From Cellulophaga algicola DSM 14237 (lineage in GTDB: Bacteria; Bacteroidota; Bacteroidia; Flavobacteriales; Flavobacteriaceae), in contig NC_014934.1 of NCBI RefSeq assembly GCF_000186265.1, positions 3,286,001 through 3,350,000 of the forward strand: a DNA stretch of 64,000 bases, written 5' to 3'. How positions within the stretch are numbered: the first letter of the stretch is position 1; each line of letters begins with the position of its first letter. The notes under the pieces were generated by a model. It had not been told where the DNA came from. It searched no databases and was given only the letters and a program-made list of their open reading frames with translations. The translations under genes were made by a program, and so were the position numbers. Shown in pieces: positions 44,365 to 52,889 of this stretch.

Positions 44365-45291
44365 ATGAGCGAGTTGAGTGTAGATCACTTATTAGGAATT
44401 AAATATCTTAAAGAGCAAGATATTCAGCTTATTTTTGAAACTGCAGATCATTTTAAAGAGGTCATCAATAGATCTATTAAAAAAGTACCTTCTTTACGAG
44501 ATATTACAATTGCTAATGTTTTTTTTGAAAATAGTACCCGAACAAAACTTTCTTTTGAACTTGCAGAAAAACGTTTGTCTGCAGATGTAATTAATTTTTC
44601 AGCAGGACAATCTTCAGTCAAAAAAGGAGAAACCCTAATAGATACCGTGAACAATATTCTAGCTATGAAGGTAGATATGGTGGTTATGCGTCATCCTAAT
44701 CCCGGAGCAGGAATATTTTTATCTAAACATGTAAAGGCAGCTATTGTAAATGCAGGTGATGGTGCTCATGAGCACCCCACGCAGGCATTGTTAGATTCTT
44801 ATTCTATACGAGAAAAATTGGGTGATGTTGCAGGTAAAAATGTAGTTATAGTAGGTGATATTTTACACTCCAGGGTAGCATTATCTAATATCTTTGCACT
44901 AAAGTTACAAGGTGCTAATGTAAAAGTTTGCGGCCCTAAAACATTAATTCCTAAACATATAACGTCATTAGGTGTAGAGGTAGAAACAAACCTTAAGAAA
45001 GCATTAGAATGGTGTGATGTAGCTAATATGTTGCGCATACAAAATGAACGTTTAGATATTAGTTATTTCCCAACCACGAGAGAGTACACGCAACAATTTG
45101 GAGTACATAAAAAGTTGTTGGATAGTCTAGACAAAGAGATTGTAATAATGCATCCAGGACCTATAAACCGCGGGGTAGAAATTACAAGTGAAGTAGCAGA
45201 TTCTAACCAGTCTATAATATTAAACCAAGTAGAAAATGGTGTAGCTATTCGTATGGCAGTGATTTATTTATTAGCTTCAAAAATAAAATAG
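44365..45291 (+). CDS. pyrB: aspartate carbamoyltransferase catalytic chain
   Basis: The 308-residue catalytic chain joins carbamoyl phosphate and aspartate in pyrimidine synthesis. The carbamoyl-phosphate motif STRTK is at residues 57-61 (commonly STRTR), HPTQALLDSYS near 137, and the aspartate-binding HPGPINRGVE near 258. Length is normal. No pyrI regulatory chain is adjacent, so it may be an unregulated trimer. It is followed by two small orphan genes and rnz in the same direction with almost no spacing. Confidence 0.96.
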   Translation: MSELSVDHLLGIKYLKEQDIQLIFETADHFKEVINRSIKKVPSLRDITIANVFFENSTRTKLSFELAEKRLSADVINFSAGQSSVKKGETLIDTVNNILAMKVDMVVMRHPNPGAGIFLSKHVKAAIVNAGDGAHEHPTQALLDSYSIREKLGDVAGKNVVIVGDILHSRVALSNIFALKLQGANVKVCGPKTLIPKHITSLGVEVETNLKKALEWCDVANMLRIQNERLDISYFPTTREYTQQFGVHKKLLDSLDKEIVIMHPGPINRGVEITSEVADSNQSIILNQVENGVAIRMAVIYLLASKIK

Positions 45292-45296
45292 AACTT

Positions 45297-45629
45297 ATGA
45301 TTTTTGATAAAGATGAAAATATAACTATTGTATTTCAGGAAAATGCAACTTTAAAAATATTTTTAGAGAACCTAACAAATGGATATGAGAAAATTAAGAA
45401 TGATCATATCATTATTAATCTTTTTTCTTTTACTGAAATAACTAAAAACGAGTTGTTAGAATTTTTAGATATTTCAAATACCCATAAGAAAGCAAAGAAA
45501 TCTTTTGTATTGGTAACAGATGTTGTTTCTTACGATGATGTTCCTACTACTATTTCTATAGCACCTACTATACAGGAAGCAAAAGATATCATTGAAATGG
45601 AAGAAATAGAACGGGACTTAGGGATATGA
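45297..45629 (+). CDS. small hypothetical protein, possibly STAS-like, of the pyrB-rnz operon
   Basis: A 110-residue soluble protein starting 5 bp after pyrB. The pattern of strand / helix / strand (ITIVFQENATLKIFLENL, IIINLFSFTEITKNELLEFL, SFVLVTDVVSYDDVP) is suggestive of a small alpha/beta fold such as STAS, but no motif proves this. It overlaps the next gene by 4 bp (ATGA). Similar small proteins are found upstream of rnz in Flavobacteriia. Function unknown. Confidence 0.65.
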   Translation: MIFDKDENITIVFQENATLKIFLENLTNGYEKIKNDHIIINLFSFTEITKNELLEFLDISNTHKKAKKSFVLVTDVVSYDDVPTTISIAPTIQEAKDIIEMEEIERDLGI

Positions 45630-46093
45630 GTTATCTCGCTCAAATAAATATAGCGAAGATGATAGATGAAATCGATAGTCCTGTGATGGTAGATTTTGTG
45701 GACAATTTAGATAATATAAATGCATTAGCGGAAAACAGCAAAGGTTTTGTTTGGCGTTTAATTGAAGGCGAAAATAAGGCAACGTCTATCCAAGTTTTTG
45801 ATGATCATTTTATGATAGTGAATATGTCTGTTTGGCAGAATATAGAAGCACTTTTTAAATTTACCTATGCGTCAGAGCATGTAGAAATTTTTAAACGAAA
45901 AAAAGAGTGGTTTCATAAAATGAAAGAAATGCATATGGCATTTTGGTACGTGCAAGAAGAAATACGACCAACATTGCAACAGGCAAAAGAACGCTTATTG
46001 TATCTTCAAAAACATGGTGAAACACCATATGCTTTTACATTTAAAAGTAAATTTACGGCTGAAGAAGCTAAAACATATATTCCATTGCACTAG
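45626..46093 (+). CDS. hypothetical protein with DUF3291-like features, of the pyrB-rnz operon
   Basis: A 155-residue soluble protein translationally coupled to the previous gene (ATGA at 45626-45629). MSYLAQINIAKMIDEIDSPVM followed by MIVNMSVWQNIEALFKFTY, HVEIFKRKKEWFHKM and FWYVQEE resembles the DUF3291 type of ferredoxin-like alpha/beta-barrel protein, related to monooxygenase-like small enzymes. No known substrate. It is followed by rnz after 10 bp. The family call comes from pattern memory and should be treated as moderate. Confidence 0.65.
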   Translation: MSYLAQINIAKMIDEIDSPVMVDFVDNLDNINALAENSKGFVWRLIEGENKATSIQVFDDHFMIVNMSVWQNIEALFKFTYASEHVEIFKRKKEWFHKMKEMHMAFWYVQEEIRPTLQQAKERLLYLQKHGETPYAFTFKSKFTAEEAKTYIPLH

Positions 46094-46103
46094 ATAACTT
46101 TTT

Positions 46104-47009
46104 ATGAAATTAACGATACTTGGTTGTTATGCCGCCACTCCTAGAACAATGACGAATCCTACGTCTCAAGTTCTTGAAATAAAAAATCAGATGTTCTTGA
46201 TAGATTGTGGAGAAGGTACTCAAGTGCAATTAAGAAAGCATAAAATCAGATTTTCTAAAATCAATCATATTTTTATTTCACATCTTCATGGAGATCATTT
46301 TTTTGGATTACCAGGATTAGTGTCAACGTTTCGTTTGTTGGGAAGAGATACAGAAATGCATATTTATGGGCCTAAAGGAATTGAAGAAGCTATAAATCTT
46401 CTCCTAAAGTTAGGAAACTCATGGACAAATTATAAATTAATTTTTCATGAATTGACCTCAAAAGAGTCTGAGTTAATTTATGAGGATGATAAGGTTACTG
46501 TGAAAACAATCCCTTTAAATCATCGAGTGTATACCAATGGTTTCTTATTTCAAGAGAAGCTATCCTCTAGAACCTTAGATATTGAAGCGGTAGAAAGTTA
46601 TGGGATTGAAGTGTGTTACTATCAGAATATTAAAAATGGGCGCGATATTACCTTAGATGATGGTCGGGTAATTCCGAATGATGAGTTAACCTTTGATCCT
46701 CCAAAACCAAAAAGTTATGCGTTTTGTAGTGATACAGCCTATAAGCCAGATATTGTTCCTTTGATTAAGGGGGTAGATGTCCTGTATCATGAATCTACTT
46801 TTTTAGAAACACAGGCAGAACTCGCGCCTAAAACCAAGCATTCTACGGCAAAAGAAGCTGCTGCTATAGCGAAACAGGCCAATGTGGGTCAGTTAATACT
46901 CGGGCATTACTCTACGCGTTACAAATCAATAGACTTATTTAAGGAAGAGGCTCTGGAGGTTTTTGATAAAGTTTTATTAGCAGATGATGGTAAGGTGTTT
47001 AACTTTTAA
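46104..47009 (+). CDS. rnz: ribonuclease Z
   Basis: A 301-residue metallo-beta-lactamase-fold nuclease that matures tRNA 3' ends. The zinc motif HLHGDH is at residues 60-65, preceded by LIDCGEGTQVQL; the other ligands lie in FCSDTAY (about 210-216) and ILGHYSTRY near the end, and the exosite region is at about 150-190. Length is typical of the short form. It is the last gene of the pyrR-pyrB transcript direction, and IS1595 copy B begins 9 bp after its stop codon. Confidence 0.95.
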   Translation: MKLTILGCYAATPRTMTNPTSQVLEIKNQMFLIDCGEGTQVQLRKHKIRFSKINHIFISHLHGDHFFGLPGLVSTFRLLGRDTEMHIYGPKGIEEAINLLLKLGNSWTNYKLIFHELTSKESELIYEDDKVTVKTIPLNHRVYTNGFLFQEKLSSRTLDIEAVESYGIEVCYYQNIKNGRDITLDDGRVIPNDELTFDPPKPKSYAFCSDTAYKPDIVPLIKGVDVLYHESTFLETQAELAPKTKHSTAKEAAAIAKQANVGQLILGHYSTRYKSIDLFKEEALEVFDKVLLADDGKVFNF

Positions 47010-47018
47010 TCTACTTTA

Positions 47019-47977
47019 TAGAGGTCAGTAGTTAATTACTTATTAATTCAGCTTGATTGATTTTATCATTATTGACCATTTTAACAATAAGATTATTGAA
47101 TATTGTAGCTTTACTTTGAGATCTGTTTATTCTAAAACAAAATTCATTGAAATATCTATTTAAATTATTGTCACTAACCCAAGAATAAGTTGTTCTTATC
47201 CAAGATTTAACCTGATGTATCATTGTATGAAGCGCTTTAAAATTTAACCCTCCATTACTTTCTATTTGTGTGATGTCGTAAGCCTTTGCAATAGGACTAT
47301 AGCCTCTCCATTTATCTGTAGTAATCTTTGCGTTTCGGCTGATATGGTTGACAAAAATATATTGTAAGGATTGTGCTGAAAAATCATCTATTTTCATAGC
47401 ATACATTCTTTTTACCTTTCCATCTTCTGTAAGCTGAACAGCTGTAACCGCCTTCTTTTTCTTAGCATTGTAGCTTCTGCCAACTTTTGTTTCTTCTCTG
47501 CCCCCTAAAACAAATTCATCTACATGAACAACTCCGTCCATAGGATTATTCCCACTCGAAGACATAGCTTCTCTGACCTTAAGCATAAAAAGTCTAGCTG
47601 TTTTTTCTGTTACTCCGTAACGTACTCCCATATAACTTGCAGATAAGCTTTTCGTGCTTGTAGCCATCTCAAAACAAATAAAAAATGCTTTGCGAACACC
47701 AAACTTTACCTTGTGAAATAATGTATCTGCTGTTGCGGATTCTGTATGTCTACAAATATTACATTGCCTAGAGAAATCAGCACGTGTTTGACAGGCTATA
47801 TGATTGCATCTAGAACATTTAAAAGGGGTTTTAGACTTAATATTTGCTAAATATTCTTTGCAATCATTGTCCGTTTTGAAGCAATCAGAGAACTCTAGAA
47901 GATTTTGACCCTTGAAAATATCCATAATTTAATATATTTACTGAGTATCAAGATACGAAGTTAGCTACTGACCTCTA
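47019..47977 (-). mobile_element. IS1595-family insertion sequence, copy B
   Basis: A 959-bp element with the same TAGAGGTCAG ends as copy A, flanked by a perfect 8-bp target duplication, CTACTTTA, at 47011-47018 and 47978-47985. It landed in the space between rnz and pdxH without breaking either frame, though it may have displaced the native rnz 3' end signals. Two base differences from copy A were noticed by eye. Confidence 0.95.
47032..47925 (-). CDS. IS1595 family transposase, copy B
   Basis: A 297-residue transposase identical to copy A except for Ala instead of Thr at residue 27; one further silent difference is visible. Zinc-ribbon cysteines and the three catalytic acidic residues are all intact. 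The near identity suggests very recent transposition or gene conversion. Confidence 0.95.
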   Translation of the reverse strand: MDIFKGQNLLEFSDCFKTDNDCKEYLANIKSKTPFKCSRCNHIACQTRADFSRQCNICRHTESATADTLFHKVKFGVRKAFFICFEMATSTKSLSASYMGVRYGVTEKTARLFMLKVREAMSSSGNNPMDGVVHVDEFVLGGREETKVGRSYNAKKKKAVTAVQLTEDGKVKRMYAMKIDDFSAQSLQYIFVNHISRNAKITTDKWRGYSPIAKAYDITQIESNGGLNFKALHTMIHQVKSWIRTTYSWVSDNNLNRYFNEFCFRINRSQSKATIFNNLIVKMVNNDKINQAELISN

Positions 47978-48071
47978 CTACTTTATATTTAGTGTATAAA
48001 TAAGTTTAAGAACCATCTTGTTTTAGTATCTTTTTCAGAACTTTGTGTAAGTTGATGTTAAGCAGATAAGG

Positions 48072-48716
48072 ATGCAAAAAGATTTAGGAGAATATAGAAA
48101 AACATACGAGAAAAGCGAACTCACTGAAACTAGTATTTCAGACAACCCAATGGAGTTATTTCAAAAATGGTTTTATGAAACCGAAGCTTCAGAAGGTGTT
48201 GATGAGCCCAACGCTATGACCGTTTCTACAATTGGATTAGATGGTTTTCCAAAGAGTAGAGTCGTTTTATTAAAAAAATATACCCACGAAGGTTTTATTT
48301 TTTATTCCAATTACGATAGTGAAAAAGGGAAAGCGATTGCGGCCAACCCTAAAGTTTGTATCTCTTTTTTTTGGCCTTTTATGGAACGTCAAATTATTAT
48401 AAAAGGGATTGCGGAAAAAATTCCAGAAAATTTATCTGATGGATATTTTGATTCTCGTCCAGATGGTAGTAAGCTTGGTGCTATAGTTTCTGAGCAGAGT
48501 GCTGTTATTAGTTCTAGAGAAGTCCTGGAAGAAAAACTAAAAGAACTCGAAAAAGAATACGTAACCAAAGAAATCTTGCGGCCTAAAAATTGGGGAGGCT
48601 ATATTGTTAAGCCTGTTTCAATGGAATTCTGGCAAGGGAGACCCAACAGGTTGCATGATCGGATACGGTTTTCTTTAGAAGATATAGACTGGAGAATAGA
48701 TAGATTAGCACCTTAA
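48072..48716 (+). CDS. pdxH: pyridoxamine 5'-phosphate oxidase
   Basis: A 214-residue FMN enzyme that oxidises pyridoxine/pyridoxamine 5'-phosphate to pyridoxal 5'-phosphate, using oxygen. The FMN-binding RVVLLKKYTHEGFIFYSNYDS block is split between about residues 64 and 85, and the C-terminus has the family end pattern FWQGRPNRLHDR followed by WRIDRLAP. Length is normal. It lies just after IS1595 copy B and 34 bp before the polyphosphate operon. Confidence 0.95.
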   Translation: MQKDLGEYRKTYEKSELTETSISDNPMELFQKWFYETEASEGVDEPNAMTVSTIGLDGFPKSRVVLLKKYTHEGFIFYSNYDSEKGKAIAANPKVCISFFWPFMERQIIIKGIAEKIPENLSDGYFDSRPDGSKLGAIVSEQSAVISSREVLEEKLKELEKEYVTKEILRPKNWGGYIVKPVSMEFWQGRPNRLHDRIRFSLEDIDWRIDRLAP

Positions 48717-48750
48717 ATTACAGCTTTAACCACCTAAATTTTATAAAAAT

Positions 48751-49239
48751 TTGAAAACTATTTATTTAATGCGTCATGGTAAATCTACTTGGGATTATGC
48801 AGTCTCAGATAACGATAGGCCTTTAAAAGAACGTGGAATAGAGGATGCGCATTTGGTAGCAGAAGCTATTCATGGATTAAACTTAAAGATAGATGCTTCT
48901 TATTCTAGTCCTGCCAATCGAGCACTTCATACTGCTATGATTACACTTAAAGACTTAAGTTTTCCATTGCATAAATTTCAGATTTCAAATGATTTATATG
49001 ATTTTTCAGGAGAATCTGTACTTCAATTTATAAAAGAATTAAATAATGACCTCAATTTTGTTTTTATTTTTGGTCATAATCATGCCTTTACCGAAATTGC
49101 AAATACATTAGGGAGTCAATTTATTGAAAATGTGCCTACGGCAGGTTTTGTACAGCTAAATTTTGAGGTAGAAAATTGGAAGGCTATTCGTAAAGGGATT
49201 ACTCAAAAAATATTATTTCCTAAACAGCTAAGATCATAA
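48751..49239 (+). CDS. histidine phosphatase family protein, SixA-like, with TTG start
   Basis: A 162-residue phosphoglycerate-mutase-fold phosphatase. The catalytic RHG is in YLMRHGKSTWD near residues 5-15, and the second His in IFGHNHAFTEIA near 108-119. The start must be TTG at 48751: the next in-frame Met (7) would remove the first beta-strand. Related SixA phosphatases remove phosphate from histidine kinases. The stop overlaps the ppk1 ATG as TAATG, implying coupled translation with polyphosphate kinase. Confidence 0.88.
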   Translation: MKTIYLMRHGKSTWDYAVSDNDRPLKERGIEDAHLVAEAIHGLNLKIDASYSSPANRALHTAMITLKDLSFPLHKFQISNDLYDFSGESVLQFIKELNNDLNFVFIFGHNHAFTEIANTLGSQFIENVPTAGFVQLNFEVENWKAIRKGITQKILFPKQLRS

Positions 49240-51311
49240 TGATAAAAAATAAGAATCAATATATAAACCGAGAAATAAGTTGGTTACAGTTTAATAAGCG
49301 TGTATTGCAAGAAAGTGCTGATAAAAAAGTGCCTTTAATTGAAAGGCTACGTTTTTTAGGTATTTTTTCTAATAATCTAGATGAGTTTTTTAAAGTAAGA
49401 TATGCAACCGTAAAACGAATTGTAGAAGCAGGAAAAACAGGTAAAAGTGTTCTTGGTGGTGAAATCGCGAAAGATTTATTAGAAGAAATTACGAACATCG
49501 TTATTAAGCAACAAACGGAAAGTCTTAAGATTTTAGGTGAAATAGAAAATGAACTTGAAACGAAGGACATATATATTATAAATGAAAAGGAAATTTCAGA
49601 AAGCCAATCTGAATTTATAAAAACCTATTTCGCAAATCAAGTAAGTCCAGTCTTAATGACAATCATTTTAAACGATTTGCGTGAGTTTCCTGTTTTGAAG
49701 GATACTGCCGCTTATTTGGCCATAAAAATGGTTTTAAAGGCAGAAACAGATCATAGAAAGTCTGAAAATAGATATGCCTTAATTGAAATTCCTAAAGGAA
49801 TAGATCGTTTTGTTGTTTTGCCTAGAGAAGACGGAAAAGATTATATAATTCTTTTAGATGATCTTATCCGATATAGTTTAGGAAACATATTTAATATGTT
49901 CGAATATAAGTCAATTTCAGCTCACATGATAAAAATTACTCGTGATGCAGAATTAGATATGGATAATGATTTGAGTAAGAGTTTTATCGAAAAAATATCT
50001 AGTAGTGTCGAGCACCGTAAAACAAGTGATCCAGTTCGTTTTGTTTATGATAAAAGTATAGCAAAAGATACGCTTAACTTTTTAAAGGATAAAATGAATA
50101 TAGAAGGTACGGATAGTGTTATTCCTGGAGGTAGGTATCATAATCGTAGAGATTATATGGGCTTCCCGAGTTTGGGTAGGCAGGATTTATTATATGATAA
50201 AATTAAACCTTTGCCAGTTAAGGGTTTAAATATGGAAGGCAGTCTTTTTGAATGTATTGCGACAAAAGATTATTTGCAATACACACCTTATCATACTTTT
50301 TCTTATATCATTAAATTCTTAAGAGAAGCTGCTTTAGATCCTAAAGTAAAAACAATTAAGATTACGGTTTATCGTCTAGCTAATAATTCTCAAGTAGCAG
50401 CATCATTAATTAATGCGGTAAAAAACGGGAAGCAAGTTACTGTTCAAATAGAATTACAAGCACGTTTTGATGAGCAAGCAAATATTCAATATGCAGAGCA
50501 GTTACAAGCAGAAGGAGTAAAGTTAATTTTTGGTGTTCCAGGCTTAAAAGTACACAGTAAAATATGTTTAATAGAGCGTGAAGAAAATGATATCATAAAG
50601 CGCTATGGTTTTGTGAGTACGGGTAATTTTAACGAAGCAACATCTCGTATTTATACCGATTATACCTTGTTTACGGCTAAGGATGAAATCCTAAAAGAAT
50701 TGAATAAGGTGTTCGATTTTTTTGAAACGACCTATAAGATTAATAAATACAAACATCTAATTGTTTCTCCGCATTATACTAAAAATGTCTTTAAAAAACT
50801 TATAGACACAGAAATTGCAAATGCAAAGGCAGGAAAAGAGGCGTACATTAAAATAAAGATGAATAGCTTTACATCTTACAAGATGGTAGATAAGTTGTAT
50901 GAAGCCAGTAACGCAGGAGTTAAAATTAAACTTATTATTCGGGGTATTTGTTGCTTAATTCCTGGGGTAAAGGGAATGAGTGAAAATATTGAAGCTATAA
51001 GCGTTGTAGATAAATTTTTAGAACACCCAAGATCTTTCATCTTTGCTAATAATGGCGATCCTAAAATATTTATTACGTCTGCAGATTGGATGACGAGAAA
51101 TTTAGATTATAGAGTAGAGGTAGGGTGCCCTATTTATGATGAAGATATTAAGCAAGAGCTTATAGATACTTTCGAGATTTCATGGAGTGATAATTTAAAA
51201 GCAAGGGTGTTTTCGGACAAGCAAGATAATGCGTACAAAAAAATAAAAGGACCAGAAGTGCGTTCTCAATTTGCGCTTTATGAGTATTACAAAGCAAAAT
51301 TAGAATCGTAA
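49239..51311 (+). CDS. ppk1: polyphosphate kinase 1
   Basis: A 690-residue enzyme that builds polyphosphate from ATP. The N-terminal domain begins YINREISWLQFNKRVLQE; the catalytic phospholipase-D-like domains contain the His that is phosphorylated in LKVHSKICLIER (about residue 439) and the second His in FLEHPRSFIF (about 596). Its ATG overlaps the sixA-like stop by one base, and ppx starts 13 bp after it. It is a peripheral membrane enzyme in most bacteria. Confidence 0.96.
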   Translation: MIKNKNQYINREISWLQFNKRVLQESADKKVPLIERLRFLGIFSNNLDEFFKVRYATVKRIVEAGKTGKSVLGGEIAKDLLEEITNIVIKQQTESLKILGEIENELETKDIYIINEKEISESQSEFIKTYFANQVSPVLMTIILNDLREFPVLKDTAAYLAIKMVLKAETDHRKSENRYALIEIPKGIDRFVVLPREDGKDYIILLDDLIRYSLGNIFNMFEYKSISAHMIKITRDAELDMDNDLSKSFIEKISSSVEHRKTSDPVRFVYDKSIAKDTLNFLKDKMNIEGTDSVIPGGRYHNRRDYMGFPSLGRQDLLYDKIKPLPVKGLNMEGSLFECIATKDYLQYTPYHTFSYIIKFLREAALDPKVKTIKITVYRLANNSQVAASLINAVKNGKQVTVQIELQARFDEQANIQYAEQLQAEGVKLIFGVPGLKVHSKICLIEREENDIIKRYGFVSTGNFNEATSRIYTDYTLFTAKDEILKELNKVFDFFETTYKINKYKHLIVSPHYTKNVFKKLIDTEIANAKAGKEAYIKIKMNSFTSYKMVDKLYEASNAGVKIKLIIRGICCLIPGVKGMSENIEAISVVDKFLEHPRSFIFANNGDPKIFITSADWMTRNLDYRVEVGCPIYDEDIKQELIDTFEISWSDNLKARVFSDKQDNAYKKIKGPEVRSQFALYEYYKAKLES

Positions 51312-51324
51312 AATACTAGAACTA

Positions 51325-52224
51325 TTGAAAGTTAGAAAATTTGCAGCTATAGATATTGGATCAAATGCTATCCGATTATTAACGCACAATATTATAGAAG
51401 AAAAGAATAAAGTAACGCTTTTTCGCAAAAGTGCTTTAGTGAGGGTTCCGGTGCGTTTAGGAGAAGATTCTTTTACCGTTGGAGAAATAACGGATCGTAA
51501 TGCGGACCGTATTGTTAGTACCATGAAAGCTTTTAAGTTGTTAATGGACGTTGCAGGTGTAGAAAATTATATGGCTTGCGCAACTTCTGCAATGCGCGAA
51601 GCTAATAATGGTTTAGAGATTATTAAGCGCGTAAAAGATGAGGCAGATATAACTATTGAGCTTATTGATGGTAAACGAGAGGCTGCTATTATTGCTTCTA
51701 CAGATCTTAAGCAATTAATGCAAAAAGATAAATCCTATTTGTATATTGATGTTGGAGGGGGGAGTACAGAGTTTACCTTATTTACAGAAAATAAAATTCA
51801 GGTTTCAAAATCATTTAAGTTAGGAACAGTTCGTTTACTTAATAATATGGTAGGAGAAGCTACTTGGCAGAAATTAGAAGATTGGGTAAAAGAACACGTT
51901 AAGAATATTCCAGATGTATCCATTATAGGTTCTGGTGGTAACATCAATAAATTGCACAAAATATCTGGTAGAAAAGAAGGAGAACCTTTGTCTTCAATTT
52001 GGTTAAAAGCACAATATAGCTTTTTAGAAAGTCTAACCTATGAGGAGCGAATTTCTGAATTAGGATTAAATCCTGATAGGGCAGATGTTATTATTCCTGC
52101 TACAAAAATATTTTTGTCTGCCGCAAAATGGAGTGGAGCTAAAAAAATACACGTGCCTAAAATCGGATTATCTGATGGTATAATTAAAACCTTGTATTAT
52201 GATACGAATGGCAAGAAACCTTAA
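51325..52224 (+). CDS. Ppx/GppA-type exopolyphosphatase, short form, with TTG start
   Basis: A 299-residue actin-like phosphatase: phosphate-binding AAIDIGSNAIRLL near the N-terminus, catalytic Glu region MACATSAMREA, and YIDVGGGSTEFTLF near 138-151. It has only the two-domain core and lacks the C-terminal HD-like domains of E. coli Ppx/GppA. The start is TTG at 51325; no ATG lies before the essential first motif. It would remove terminal phosphates from polyphosphate or pppGpp, opposite in effect to the adjacent ppk1. The stop overlaps that of convergent miaE in TTAA. Confidence 0.9.
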   Translation: MKVRKFAAIDIGSNAIRLLTHNIIEEKNKVTLFRKSALVRVPVRLGEDSFTVGEITDRNADRIVSTMKAFKLLMDVAGVENYMACATSAMREANNGLEIIKRVKDEADITIELIDGKREAAIIASTDLKQLMQKDKSYLYIDVGGGSTEFTLFTENKIQVSKSFKLGTVRLLNNMVGEATWQKLEDWVKEHVKNIPDVSIIGSGGNINKLHKISGRKEGEPLSSIWLKAQYSFLESLTYEERISELGLNPDRADVIIPATKIFLSAAKWSGAKKIHVPKIGLSDGIIKTLYYDTNGKKP

Positions 52225-52802
52225 CCGTGGATACTCTCGCCTTTACTTAGGTCTTTCATAATATTAGCTTCGTGAGCTAGAAGGTCTTCCCATTTTTGAT
52301 TTACTTCTGTTCGGTCGCCGTATTGTCTGGCAAATTTAAGGAACATGGTGTAATGGCCAGCTTCACTAATCATTAATTTATGGTAGAAGTTGGCCAATTC
52401 TTTGTCTTCTAATTCTTCAGATAGCAATCTAAACCTTTCACAACTACGGGCCTCTATAAGTGCGGCGTATAATAATCTGTGCACCAGTTGAGTAGTTCTG
52501 CTTCCTCCTTTTGGAAAAAACTTTATTAACTCTAGTACATACTCATCTTTACGATCACGGCCTAAAATCTGACCTCGGTCAATAATTCTATCATGAACCA
52601 TTTTAAAATGCCCCATTTCTTCGCGAACTAAGGCTACCATTTCTTGTACTAATTCTGTGTACTCAGGAAAAGATACAATTAATGATATTGCTGTTGCTGC
52701 TGCTTTTTGCTCACAATAAGCGTGATCGGTTAAAATTTCATCTATATTTTTTTCAACAATATTTACCCATCTTGGGTCTGTTGGTAATTTTAATCCTAGC
52801 AT
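52221..52802 (-). CDS. miaE: tRNA-(ms2io6A)-hydroxylase MiaE
   Basis: A 193-residue ferritin-like diiron oxygenase that hydroxylates the isopentenyl group of ms2i6A at tRNA position 37. Carboxylate/His ligands are visible in CEQKAA, EEMGHFKMVHDRI, IEARSCERFRLL and SEAGHYTMFL. Length is right for the family. It needs oxygen and implies an aerobic lifestyle. Its stop codon shares TTAA with ppx, and it has its own upstream space from dnaX (87 bp). Confidence 0.93.
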   Translation of the reverse strand: MLGLKLPTDPRWVNIVEKNIDEILTDHAYCEQKAAATAISLIVSFPEYTELVQEMVALVREEMGHFKMVHDRIIDRGQILGRDRKDEYVLELIKFFPKGGSRTTQLVHRLLYAALIEARSCERFRLLSEELEDKELANFYHKLMISEAGHYTMFLKFARQYGDRTEVNQKWEDLLAHEANIMKDLSKGESIHG

Positions 52803-52889
52803 TTGTTTAAGTATTATGTAATAAGTATAAGCTTTGGTTCAACGTAAAATTACCTTGAACAGGGTGTTTTTTTTAGATAGAACAAGCAG

